Source: Pelagerythrobacter rhizovicinus
Lineage (GTDB): Bacteria > Pseudomonadota > Alphaproteobacteria > Sphingomonadales > Sphingomonadaceae
Length of the DNA: 64,000 nucleotides
NCBI RefSeq assembly: GCF_004135625.1
Contig: NZ_SDPV01000002.1
Location: 372,001-436,000 of the forward strand
Direction of reading: 5' to 3'
In this document: positions 34,812 to 43,267 of the stretch, one piece after another
Layout: each line of letters opens with the position of its first letter
Numbering within the stretch: the stretch's first letter is position 1
Notes under the pieces: generated by a model
The model's database searches: none
Told to the model about the DNA's origin: nothing
Seen by the model: only the letters and a program-made list of their open reading frames with translations
Made by a program: the position numbers and the translations under genes

Positions 34812-35864
34812 ATGGTTGCCCGCCCCGCCCGCCTGACGCCGCCGCTGCAATGCGTGCCGCTGCGCGATCCCGAAAGCGATCTCGAGGGCGTGATCGTCAT
34901 CCACTCGACCGCGCTTGGGCCGGGGGCTGGCGGATGCCGCTTCTGGAGCTACCCCGACATGGACCGCGCGCAGGCAGACGCCATGCGGCTGGCCGAAGGG
35001 ATGAGTTACAAGAACGCGCTCGCCGGTCTGCCGCTTGGCGGGGCCAAGGCGGTCCTGCGCAAGCCGGAGGGAGCCTTCGACCGCACCCGCCTGTTCCGCG
35101 CCTTCGGCCGCGCGGTCGAGGAACTCGGCGGGCGTTATGTCACGGCCGAAGATGTCGGCACTTCGGTCGCCGACATGCAGGAGGTCGCCAAGGCGACGCG
35201 CCATGTGGCGGGCCTGCCGCCCGCCGAGGGACGCGCAGGCGGCGACCCTTCGCCGTGGACGGCGCTGGGGGTGTTCGAGTCAATGCGGGAGGCTGCGGCC
35301 TTCGCGCTCGGCAGCGAACTTTCCGGGCTGACCGTTGCGGTCCAGGGGACCGGCAACGTCGGCGCGGATCTGTGCCGTCACCTCGCGGAAGCGGGCGCGC
35401 GACTGGTGATCGCCGATCCGGACCCGCGCCGGCGCGAGGAACTGCGCGCAGCGCTTGGCGCGAGAGTCGTCGACGTCAACGAGATCGCCGAGGTCGAGGC
35501 GGACGTGTTCGCCCCCTGCGCCCTCGGCGGCGTGCTGAACCGCGAGAGCGTCGGCAAACTCAGGGTGCGGCTGGTCTGCGGGGCGGCGAACAACCAGCTC
35601 GCCAGCCCCGACGTCGGCGCCATGCTGCTCGACCGCGGGATCGCCTACGTGCCCGACTACGTCGCGAATGCGGGCGGGATCATCAGCGTTTCCGCCGAGT
35701 ATCTGGGCGAAACCGAAACCGACGTTGCGCAGCGGGTCGCCACCATTGCGCCGCGGGTCGCCGAAATCCTTGAACGCGCGGCGCATGAAAACCGCTCGCC
35801 CGCCGCCGTTGCCGACGAAATGGCCGAAGAGGTCATCGCCCGGGCGCAGCGAGCCGCGGCCTGA
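34812..35864 (+). CDS. Leucine dehydrogenase-type amino-acid dehydrogenase
   Basis: 350 residues. The family motif GMSYKNALAGLPLGGAKAV (residues 63-81) supplies Lys67 and the catalytic Lys79. A Rossmann domain follows with VAVQGTGNVGADLCRHL. The late segment YVPDYVANAGGIISVSAEYLG is typical of leucine/phenylalanine dehydrogenases. The enzyme oxidatively deaminates a branched-chain or aromatic amino acid to its oxoacid with NAD+. That could feed the branched-chain-type E1 enzyme elsewhere in the window; the link is only inference. Divergent Lrp probably regulates it. The ACT-like gene lies 10 bp downstream on the same strand. Confidence 0.93.
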   Translation: MVARPARLTPPLQCVPLRDPESDLEGVIVIHSTALGPGAGGCRFWSYPDMDRAQADAMRLAEGMSYKNALAGLPLGGAKAVLRKPEGAFDRTRLFRAFGRAVEELGGRYVTAEDVGTSVADMQEVAKATRHVAGLPPAEGRAGGDPSPWTALGVFESMREAAAFALGSELSGLTVAVQGTGNVGADLCRHLAEAGARLVIADPDPRRREELRAALGARVVDVNEIAEVEADVFAPCALGGVLNRESVGKLRVRLVCGAANNQLASPDVGAMLLDRGIAYVPDYVANAGGIISVSAEYLGETETDVAQRVATIAPRVAEILERAAHENRSPAAVADEMAEEVIARAQRAAA

Positions 35865-35874
35865 GGCGCACCCG

Positions 35875-36120
35875 ATGCACCGGTTCCATATCGACGCGAT
35901 TGCCGATCCGCAGTCGCTGCCGCGCGTGGCCGGTGCGTTCGCGCAGCGGGGGATCGTTCCCGATAGCCTTTCCGCTCGCTTCGACGGCGACACCGTAAGG
36001 ATCGAAGTGGCGATCTCGGGGCTGCACGCCCGGCAGGCGGCGATAATCGCCGCGAAGCTGGGCGAAACCGTCACGGCGATCGCAGTAAGGCTCGAGGCGG
36101 TGGAGGAAGTCTTCGCCTAG
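35875..36120 (+). CDS. Small ACT-domain-like protein
   Basis: 81 residues from ATG 35875 (MHRFHIDAIADPQSLPRVAG); the open frame back to 35668 shadows the dehydrogenase. The pattern strand-helix-strand-strand-helix-strand (LPRVAGAFAQRGIVPDSLSAR, VRIEVAISGLHARQAAIIAAK) resembles a lone ACT domain such as acetolactate synthase small subunit IlvM. ACT domains bind amino acids, often leucine or valine. Placed 10 bp after the dehydrogenase, it may be its regulatory partner; that is inference. Its 3' end overlaps the next convergent gene by 4 bp. Confidence 0.65.
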   Translation: MHRFHIDAIADPQSLPRVAGAFAQRGIVPDSLSARFDGDTVRIEVAISGLHARQAAIIAAKLGETVTAIAVRLEAVEEVFA

Positions 36121-37307
36121 TTCGCCCGCTCCCCGCCCTGCGCGGCGAGGATACGCAGCACGTTGCCGCTCCACATCTTCTCTATGTCGGCGTCGGAATA
36201 GCCCGCCGCCTTCAGCCGCTCGGTCACCTTGGGCAGCGCGGAGATATCCTCGATCCCCGTCAGGCCGCCGCCCCCGTCCCAGTCGGCACCGAAGCAGATA
36301 TGGTCCACCCCGCCGACTTCGATCGCGCGCAGGACCATGGCCATGTAGTCGTCGAAATCGGCGGCCCACATCGGCTCGGTCTTGTCGAGCTCGCGCCACT
36401 TGCGGGTCAGCTCGGCCTGCTCCTCCGGGGTCATCCCGCCGATCTGCTCGTACTGCCCGAACAGCTCGGCGCGCGCGGGCGACATGTTCATCTCCGACAT
36501 GAAGATGGTCGAGATGCACATCGCGCCGCCCTTGGCCGCGAGCTTGCGCAGCCGCTCCTCGTCGAGATTGCGCGGGTGGTCGTAGGCCGAGCGCAAGCTC
36601 GAATGCGAAAGGATGATCGGATATTTCGACAGCTCGAGAAGCTGATCGAACGCGGCGTCCGAGGAATGGCTGGCGTCGATGACGATGCCGAGCCGGTTCA
36701 TCTCCGCCACCCATTCCCTGCCGAGCGGGCTCAGGCCGTTCCAGCGCGCTTCCCCGGTCGCGGAATCGGCGAACTGGTTGGTTGCCGAATGGACCGGGCC
36801 GGCCATGCGCACGCCCTTATCGTAGAACTCCTGCAGCAGCGAGAGATCCTCGCCGAGCGGATAGCTGTTCTCGATCGCCTTGAACGCGATCAGCTTGCCT
36901 TCGCCGTTCAGCCGCCGCGCGTCCCCGGCCGTGAGCGCGGGGGCGATAGCATCGCCATGCTTCGCGATAACGCTGTCGATCAGGTCCGACCGCTCGCGCG
37001 CGAACGCCAGCGCGTCGGCATAGCCTTCCGGCGTCAACGGCCCTTGCTCAGTGTAGATGACGAAGAACCCGCCATCGAGCGCGCCGTCCTTCATCCGCGG
37101 AATATCGAGCTGGACGAGGTCGTTCGCCAGCGCGTGCCGATCGGCGAAGCTCCACCCTTCGCGCTCGAAATGGAGCGGCGTGTCGAGATGGGTGTCGAGC
37201 ACCAGCATATCCGCATGAACCGACGCGGGCTCGGCGGGTTTCTCCTCGCCTACGGCCGAGCAGGACGCGAGCGCCGTGGCGGCGAGCAGCAGGGCGGGCT
37301 TCTTCAT
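36117..37307 (-). CDS. M19 membrane dipeptidase, lipoprotein form
   Basis: 396 residues from ATG 37307. A lipoprotein signal (LLLAATALASC, Cys16) leads into the M19 (renal dipeptidase) fold. All zinc ligands are present: H40 and D42 (LDTHLDTPL), E146 (AIENSYP), H214 (DASHSSD), H235 (LSHSSLRS). A conserved Arg follows at 246 (DHPRNLD). The family cleaves dipeptides and accepts D-residues at the C-terminal position. It is last in a six-gene run whose members overlap by 4 bp or are a few bp apart. That run also holds DgcN-like, permease and TonB-receptor genes, suggesting a role in peptide breakdown at the envelope. Confidence 0.93.
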   Translation of the reverse strand: MKKPALLLAATALASCSAVGEEKPAEPASVHADMLVLDTHLDTPLHFEREGWSFADRHALANDLVQLDIPRMKDGALDGGFFVIYTEQGPLTPEGYADALAFARERSDLIDSVIAKHGDAIAPALTAGDARRLNGEGKLIAFKAIENSYPLGEDLSLLQEFYDKGVRMAGPVHSATNQFADSATGEARWNGLSPLGREWVAEMNRLGIVIDASHSSDAAFDQLLELSKYPIILSHSSLRSAYDHPRNLDEERLRKLAAKGGAMCISTIFMSEMNMSPARAELFGQYEQIGGMTPEEQAELTRKWRELDKTEPMWAADFDDYMAMVLRAIEVGGVDHICFGADWDGGGGLTGIEDISALPKVTERLKAAGYSDADIEKMWSGNVLRILAAQGGERAN

Positions 37308-38881
37308 TTCTTGTCCTCCACGGGCTTCAGGTCGAGATCCTGATAGTCCCAGCTGAAGTCGGCGATAACGCTCACCGGCTTCATCGTCACGCCGGTCACC
37401 TTGCCGTCCGCATCGAGCGCGAACGTGACGTAGGCAGGCTCGATCGCCGGATCGTCGAATTCGGTGACGAAGCTGTCGTATTGCCAATGCTTCAGGCGGC
37501 CGGCCATGTCGGGCGTGGTGGTGAAGTCGATCGTCAGCCCCTCGGGCGTCGCACCGATCACCACGTCCCCATACCAGGCATCGCGATACCGCCCGGCGTA
37601 GCGCGCAAGATCGAGCGAAGGGCCGACATCCACCGGAGAGGCTTTCGCCTGCTCGAGGTATTCCTTACCGCCCTGCAGCCGCGCTTCGAACCAGTCCTGC
37701 CACTTGGTCGTCCAGTCGAAATCGGGCTGATCGAGATAGTGGTCGAGCAGATCGTACGTCAGGCCGAGCATCATGCCGCTGTCCTCGCTGTTCATCATGA
37801 TCGCGAAGCCGACGTTGCGGTCCGGGATCATCACCACGCGCGTGATCGAGCCGAACACCCCGCCGCCGTGCTGGATGATCCGGTGCCCGCGATAGTCCTG
37901 GACCTGCCAGCCGAGCGCGTAGGCCTGGTAGGTCGGCTGCGCGGGCTTGAGGCTCTCGGGAAGCTCGGTGATCGGGATCGGCGTCACCGGAGTCCACATC
38001 TCCCTTGCCTGCTCCGCGCTGAACAGCCGTCCGCCGCCCGGCAGCGCGCCCTGCGCAAGCTGGATCTTGAGCCAGGCCGCCATGTCCTCCGCACTCAGTG
38101 CAAGGCCACCCGCAGGAGCGGCGTTGCGGCCGAGCTCGTCGCGCTCGTCGAGTACCTGCTGCGGGCCGAGCCCGCGCAACGCGCCCGAGAGACGCGCGTG
38201 CGGCCACGAACGGTTGGGCGTGCGGAACCGGTCCGTGCTGTCGCTGGTCGCGTTCTTCATCCCGCCCGCGCGTAGCACGCGGTCGCGCATGAAGACTTCC
38301 CAGGTCTGCCCGGTGACTTCCTCGATCAACTGGCCGGCCACGGCGTAGAGGATGTTGTCGTAGGCGTAAGCGGAGCGGAAACTCGTCTTCGGTTCGAGGA
38401 AAGCCACGCGCTCGACCGTCTCGCGGCGAGTGAGGCTGCTGCGCGGCACGAACAGCAGGTCGCCCTGCCCCAGCCCCAGACCGCTGCGATGGACGAGCAG
38501 ATCGCGGATCGTGATCTCGCGCGTGACCCAAGGGTCGTACATGCGGAACCAGGGCATGTGCTCGATGACCGGATCGTCCCACGCGATCTTGCCCTCGTCG
38601 ACCAGGATCGCGAGCGCGGCGGCGGTCATCGCCTTGCCGGTCGAGCCGGTCTGGAACAGCGTTTCGGCATCGACCGGCGTGGGCTCACCCAGCTTGCGCT
38701 CGCCCCAGCCGCGCGCGAGCGTCGTCTCCCCGTCCTCGACGATCGCGATCGAAACGCCGACCGCGCCGATCTCCTGCCGCAGCGCTTCGACGCTTTCGCC
38801 GATGTCGGTCGGCGGGTCGGCCAGCGCCGGCCCCGAGACGAGCAGCAGGAACGAAAGGGCAAGCAGGCGGACATGGCTCAT
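37304..38881 (-). CDS. Secreted serine hydrolase, beta-lactamase/D-aminopeptidase family (class C type)
   Basis: 525 residues from ATG 38881 (signal peptide MSHVRLLALSFLLLVSGPALA). Motifs of the class C fold are S80-T-G-K83 (nucleophile), Y174-D-N176 and a third motif near IIQHGGGVFG. The C-terminal 150 residues form an extra beta-rich domain. Members include beta-lactamase, esterases and D-aminopeptidases acting on D-amino-acid peptides; the substrate cannot be fixed by sequence. It overlaps the M19 gene and the permease gene by 4 bp each. Context favours D-amino-acid peptides. Confidence 0.88.
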   Translation of the reverse strand: MSHVRLLALSFLLLVSGPALADPPTDIGESVEALRQEIGAVGVSIAIVEDGETTLARGWGERKLGEPTPVDAETLFQTGSTGKAMTAAALAILVDEGKIAWDDPVIEHMPWFRMYDPWVTREITIRDLLVHRSGLGLGQGDLLFVPRSSLTRRETVERVAFLEPKTSFRSAYAYDNILYAVAGQLIEEVTGQTWEVFMRDRVLRAGGMKNATSDSTDRFRTPNRSWPHARLSGALRGLGPQQVLDERDELGRNAAPAGGLALSAEDMAAWLKIQLAQGALPGGGRLFSAEQAREMWTPVTPIPITELPESLKPAQPTYQAYALGWQVQDYRGHRIIQHGGGVFGSITRVVMIPDRNVGFAIMMNSEDSGMMLGLTYDLLDHYLDQPDFDWTTKWQDWFEARLQGGKEYLEQAKASPVDVGPSLDLARYAGRYRDAWYGDVVIGATPEGLTIDFTTTPDMAGRLKHWQYDSFVTEFDDPAIEPAYVTFALDADGKVTGVTMKPVSVIADFSWDYQDLDLKPVEDKK

Positions 38882-40017
38882 GACGATACCTCCGGTCGGG
38901 GTTCGCGGCCTCCGCGCAGGAGGCGATAAGTGCCGATGCCGAGCAGCGGCACCACGAACACGGCGAGAAACAGCCAGGCGAGGAAGCGGTAGCCGCTGGC
39001 GATCAGGTCGACGAGGCCCACGCGGGCCGCGATGAACATGCACCCGGCGAGGATCGCGGCGCCGATCAGCGCGCGCAGCGCCGGTCCCGGTGCGGCATGG
39101 CCGCGCGATTCCAGCGCCCCGCCGATACGCTCGTTGACGGCGTGGATCGCGCCGACGCCGCTTTCGAGCAGCGCCGTAAAGATCATCACCTGAAAGAGGA
39201 CGTGGAAGCCAGGCACCTCCATCTGGCGGAGCAGGAAATCGGACGGGAGCGTCTCGTTACCGATCGCCGGGTAGAAGGCCATCATCGCGACGAAGAAGAG
39301 GATCGCCGGCAGCATCGTCAGCGGCCCGGCCACGACACCGGCGATCAGCGCATCCCGCCGGCTGGTCAGGTGGCGCAGCACCGGCAGGATCACCACCGCG
39401 CCGACGATGTTGTAGCTGGCATAGGTCAGCCCGCCCGCCATCCAGTCCCCCGAAGGCGGCGGCGCAGCGGCGAAGCCCTGTCCGATCAGGTCGCCGAAGC
39501 TCGTCAGCGCGAAGGCAATGAACAGCGCGTAGACCGCGTAGATCAGCATCGAGGCATATTTGAACAGGCGCTCGACTCCGGCGGTTCCGAAGACGGTCGT
39601 CACGAGGATCGCCGCCGCGAGCAGGATCGAGCCGGCCAGTTCGGGCCAGCCGAAAGTCGCCGCCCCGATCGCGCCTGCCGCGGCGCCGAACACCGCGAGG
39701 ATCAGTACGACGAAGATCAGATAGGCAGCCTCGAACAGCACCCAGCCGGGGCCGAGCAGCCCCTTGAAGAAGCTGCGGTAGTCGTACGCGTTCATCGCCC
39801 GGGCGAGCGCGAAAGTGAGCGCGGCGACCACGCTCCAGATCAGCGTCGCCAGCAGCATTCCGGCGAGCCCGCCCCAGGGCCCAGCCGGCACGAAATACTC
39901 GGCCAGCTCGCGCCCCGTGGCGTAGCCGCCGCCGATGATCACCGCCTTGAGCGCGAAGCCGGGCAGCAGGAAGCGCTGGAACCAGTTCCCCCCGCCGACC
40001 GCCTCGCCCGCGCTCAT
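38878..40017 (-). CDS. YkvI-like integral membrane permease
   Basis: 379 residues with about ten hydrophobic helices from residue 20 to 370. The N-terminal KAVIIGGGYATGRELAEYFVPAG is the family hallmark of the YkvI group, which has a LeuT-like arrangement and is distantly related to amino-acid transporters. It is probably the inner-membrane uptake step for amino acid or dipeptide products of this locus. Its exact substrate is unknown. It is coupled to neighbours by 4-bp ATGA overlaps on both sides. Confidence 0.8.
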   Translation of the reverse strand: MSAGEAVGGGNWFQRFLLPGFALKAVIIGGGYATGRELAEYFVPAGPWGGLAGMLLATLIWSVVAALTFALARAMNAYDYRSFFKGLLGPGWVLFEAAYLIFVVLILAVFGAAAGAIGAATFGWPELAGSILLAAAILVTTVFGTAGVERLFKYASMLIYAVYALFIAFALTSFGDLIGQGFAAAPPPSGDWMAGGLTYASYNIVGAVVILPVLRHLTSRRDALIAGVVAGPLTMLPAILFFVAMMAFYPAIGNETLPSDFLLRQMEVPGFHVLFQVMIFTALLESGVGAIHAVNERIGGALESRGHAAPGPALRALIGAAILAGCMFIAARVGLVDLIASGYRFLAWLFLAVFVVPLLGIGTYRLLRGGREPRPEVSS

Positions 40018-41054
40018 GCGAGGCAGCTATCGACGAGTTCGGCGAAAGCGGCCCCACCGCGGATCGGGTCGGCTACGGGGATATTGAGCCGCTCACGCTC
40101 CGCGGCCATCAGCGCCCCCGCCTCGTCTGCGCTCAAGCTCGAGGTATTGAGGCTGACGCCGCCGCAGCGGATCGCCGGATTGGTGCGGCCGCCGAGACGG
40201 ATCGTGAGATCGACCACCTCCTCGACCGAGGGCAAAGCGAAGTCTTCCAGACCCAGGATCACCTTGCGCGTGGGATCGTGGCAGACGACGAACACGTCCG
40301 GCTGGCTGCCGTGCAGCAGGCCCAGCGAGACCGCCGCATAGGCCGGGTTGAAGATCGAACCCTGCCCTTCGATCACGTCCCAGTGAGCGGCGGGCGCGTC
40401 GGGACTCAGTATCTCGGCCGCTCCCGATTCGAAATCGGACACGACCGCATCCATCGGTATGCCGCCGCCCGCGATCATGATGCCCGTCTGGCCCGTCGCA
40501 CGAAAATCGGCGTCGATGCCGCGTTCGACGAAAGCCCGGTGCAGCGCGAGTGCGGTGTACTTCTTGCCCAGCGCGCAATCGGTGCCGACGGTCAGCAGCC
40601 GCTTGCCGCTGCGCTTGCGCCCGGTGCCGACCGGAATGCCCGGCGGCGGACTGCGCACGTTGATCAGCCGCCGCCCTGTGCGCCGCGCGGCGTCGGCCAG
40701 CGCGGGAATGCTGTCGAGCCGGACGTGGAGGCCGCTGACGATATCGAGTCCCGCCTCCATCGCCTCGACCAGCGCCGCGACCCACCGTTCGCCGATCACC
40801 CCGCCCTGGTTGGCGACGCCGATCACCAGCGAGCGGGCGCCTGCGTCCCGCGCCTCGGCGGGGGTCATGCGCGGCAGCCCGGTCGATACTGCGCAGCCGT
40901 CTACCCCGAACTCGCCGACGCAGCGGTCGGCCGCCCAGTCGGCCAGCCCGAACGCGGTCTTGGCAAAGCTCGGCTCGGTCGTATCGCCGAGGAACAGCAG
41001 ATAGGGCTGCGGCAGCACCATGGCGTCGGCCGGCCGGCCGATCGGAGCGTTCAT
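40014..41054 (-). CDS. DUF1611 / DgcN-type protein (D-glutamate pathway)
   Basis: 346 residues from ATG 41054; the frame continues to 41210 into the receptor gene's tail. The N-terminal half is Rossmann-like. The C-terminal half has a P-loop-like motif GTDCALGKKYTA (157-168), then TGQTGIMIAGGGIPMDAVVSDF and HWDVIEGQGSIFNP, the DUF1611 hallmarks. In marine bacteria DUF1611 protein DgcN is a D-glutamate N-acetyltransferase working with DgcA, an N-acetyl-glutamate racemase. A DgcA-like epimerase is encoded at 44477-45502, supporting that reading. The DgcN name here is by family, not proof. Confidence 0.8.
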   Translation of the reverse strand: MNAPIGRPADAMVLPQPYLLFLGDTTEPSFAKTAFGLADWAADRCVGEFGVDGCAVSTGLPRMTPAEARDAGARSLVIGVANQGGVIGERWVAALVEAMEAGLDIVSGLHVRLDSIPALADAARRTGRRLINVRSPPPGIPVGTGRKRSGKRLLTVGTDCALGKKYTALALHRAFVERGIDADFRATGQTGIMIAGGGIPMDAVVSDFESGAAEILSPDAPAAHWDVIEGQGSIFNPAYAAVSLGLLHGSQPDVFVVCHDPTRKVILGLEDFALPSVEEVVDLTIRLGGRTNPAIRCGGVSLNTSSLSADEAGALMAAERERLNIPVADPIRGGAAFAELVDSCLA

Positions 41055-41073
41055 CTCGTCCACCCCTCCCCGT

Positions 41074-43263
41074 TCAAAAGGCCATGTCGACCGCAAGGCC
41101 GATCGTGCGAGGTTGCAGCGGTGAAATGGCGAGAAAACTAGGCTGGTTGAGCCCGTCGGCCATCGTCGTCCGCCCCATCTCTCCCTCGTTGTCGAGCAGG
41201 TTGCGGGCATAGGCGCGCAATGTCCAATGATCGTTGAACGTCACCGAGGCGTTGAGATCCACCGAGGTGTACGGTTTCGCCCGGGCCGCGAGCGGATCGC
41301 TCTCCACCAGCGACAGACGGCTGCCTGCATGGCGGACACCGACGCCGAAGCTTCCGGTGTTGGAGGCACCGAGCGCGAACTCGTAGTCGGCACGCACCGC
41401 GCCGCTGAACTTGGGCACCGCGGGCAGGCGGTCGCCATCCACGCCGCTGATCTCGGGCACGTCCTCGCTCAGCGTCGCGTCGGTGTAGCTGCCGGTCGCG
41501 CTGAGCGTCAGGCCGGGCGAGGGCCGCAGTGCAATGCTTCCCTCGAAGCCCTTGCTCGTCGCCCGGCCTCCGTTGGCGCCGCCGGAGACCCCGCCGAAGG
41601 CGCGGACCACCTGGATGTCGGTCCAGTCCATCCAGAAGGCCGCGATGTCGAGCGAGATCATGCGGTCGGCGAGATCGCCTTTGAAGCCCACCTCGTAGTT
41701 TGTCATGCGGTCGGCATCGACGCTGGGCGGCACGTTGGGGACGATCACGTTGGGGCCGCCCGGCCGGTAGCCCGTGGCCACCCGCCCGTAGAGCATCGCG
41801 TTCTCGTTCAGGTGGATTTGCGGGCTGACGGAGAAGGTCCACACGCTTTCGGCCGATTCGCCGGGATCGTTCGCGCTCGGGACGATCGCACCCTCGCTGA
41901 TCTGCCGGAACGTCTGCTCGTTGCGCGCCCAGCGCAAGCCGGCCGTTATGTCGAACATGTCGCTGAACTTATAGGTGCCGTTACCGAACACCGCATATTC
42001 CTTGTAGGTCGCAGGCAAACCGACGGTCGCCAGCGGATCGAGCGCGGCGATCGGGTTGCCGTCCATGTCGAACGAGCGGACGAGTTGGGTGTTGCTGGTC
42101 GTCTCGTCGGTGAAGAAGCCGCCGATCATCCATTCGAAGCGTTCGCCGGTCGGCGATGCGAGCCGCACTTCCTGAGTCCACTTCTCAAGGCCCAGGTCCA
42201 GCGCGAAAGGCGTGATGCCGGGATCGATCGCCCCGCCCGTGAGCAGCGGGAAGAGAACGCCGAAGGCGTAGCTCGCATCCTGCAACTGCCGGCTCTGCGT
42301 CTCGCTGTAGGTGGTTGCCGACGTCAGTACGACCGGACCGAAGTCGTAGTCGATCGTCGCCGAGTAGTATTCAAGATCGATGTCGTAGGATTCGGGGACG
42401 AAGTTGTTGAACGAGCGTCCGTCGCCCAGCCGATTGCCGTCGAGATCGGCGGCGTAGAGCGCATTGCCGTCCGAATCGAGCGACTGCCAGATGCCCGCCA
42501 GCTTGACGCTGAGCTCCGGCGTCGGCTGCCACAGCAGGGCAACGCGGCCACCACGCTGTTCGTAATCGTTCTGGTCCTCCAGCGCGGGATTGTTGATGCT
42601 GTCGACCCAGCCCGGCGTGCTACGCCAGGCAAAGCTGCCGCTGATGGCCAGCTTGTCCTCGACGATCGGCACGTTGACCAGCGTCTGCGCGCCCCAGCCG
42701 AGCCCATCCCCTCCCTTGATGCTGAAGCCTTCGACTCCGCCCCGGACCCGGAACTCGCGCGTGTCGGGCTGCACCGTCACGTATTTCACAAGGCCGCCGA
42801 TCGAGCTCGCGCCATAGAGTGTGCCCTGAGGTCCCTTGAGCACTTCGACCCGCTCGAGATCGTAGGGCATGAGATCGATGGTGAAGGCCCCGGCACGATT
42901 GTAGATCGCGCTCGACCCGACCGGCGCGTCGTCGAGATAGATGCCCACCGTCTGCGCGGCGGAAATCGGCGCGACACCGCGCAAAGTGACGGTGGTCTGC
43001 CCCGGTGTGCCGGAGTTGGAGACCTGCATGCCGGGCACGTAGCCGGCGTAGTCGACCAGCGACGCAGCGCCTTGCTCCTGCAGTTCCTCCCCATCCACAA
43101 CGCTGATCGAGATCGGGACGTCCTGGATGTTCTGCGTCCGCTTCTGCGCGGTGACGACGATTTCGCCGTCCGTCACGGTTGCCGCCGCATCTTCCTGCGC
43201 CTGCGCCGGCATCGCCGCCGCGAAGGCGAGCACACTTCCTGCGATCCAAAGATTCTGCTTCAT
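41074..43263 (-). CDS. TonB-dependent receptor, D-amino-acid/peptide locus
   Basis: 729 residues. The signal peptide ends at AMPAQAQ-E, the TonB box is GEIVVTAQKR, and the plug reads NIQDVPISISVVDGEELQEQGA and TVTLRGVAPISAAQTVGIYLDDAPVGSS. The barrel ends GLAVDMAF. This plug resembles the large sphingomonad receptor class with RxxxxxQxVP motifs, which has very many paralogs. It is 4 bp downstream of the second M19 gene and 19 bp upstream of the DgcN-like gene on the same strand, so it is likely the uptake route for the locus substrate. Confidence 0.92.
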   Translation of the reverse strand: MKQNLWIAGSVLAFAAAMPAQAQEDAAATVTDGEIVVTAQKRTQNIQDVPISISVVDGEELQEQGAASLVDYAGYVPGMQVSNSGTPGQTTVTLRGVAPISAAQTVGIYLDDAPVGSSAIYNRAGAFTIDLMPYDLERVEVLKGPQGTLYGASSIGGLVKYVTVQPDTREFRVRGGVEGFSIKGGDGLGWGAQTLVNVPIVEDKLAISGSFAWRSTPGWVDSINNPALEDQNDYEQRGGRVALLWQPTPELSVKLAGIWQSLDSDGNALYAADLDGNRLGDGRSFNNFVPESYDIDLEYYSATIDYDFGPVVLTSATTYSETQSRQLQDASYAFGVLFPLLTGGAIDPGITPFALDLGLEKWTQEVRLASPTGERFEWMIGGFFTDETTSNTQLVRSFDMDGNPIAALDPLATVGLPATYKEYAVFGNGTYKFSDMFDITAGLRWARNEQTFRQISEGAIVPSANDPGESAESVWTFSVSPQIHLNENAMLYGRVATGYRPGGPNVIVPNVPPSVDADRMTNYEVGFKGDLADRMISLDIAAFWMDWTDIQVVRAFGGVSGGANGGRATSKGFEGSIALRPSPGLTLSATGSYTDATLSEDVPEISGVDGDRLPAVPKFSGAVRADYEFALGASNTGSFGVGVRHAGSRLSLVESDPLAARAKPYTSVDLNASVTFNDHWTLRAYARNLLDNEGEMGRTTMADGLNQPSFLAISPLQPRTIGLAVDMAF

Positions 43264-43267
43264 CGTC

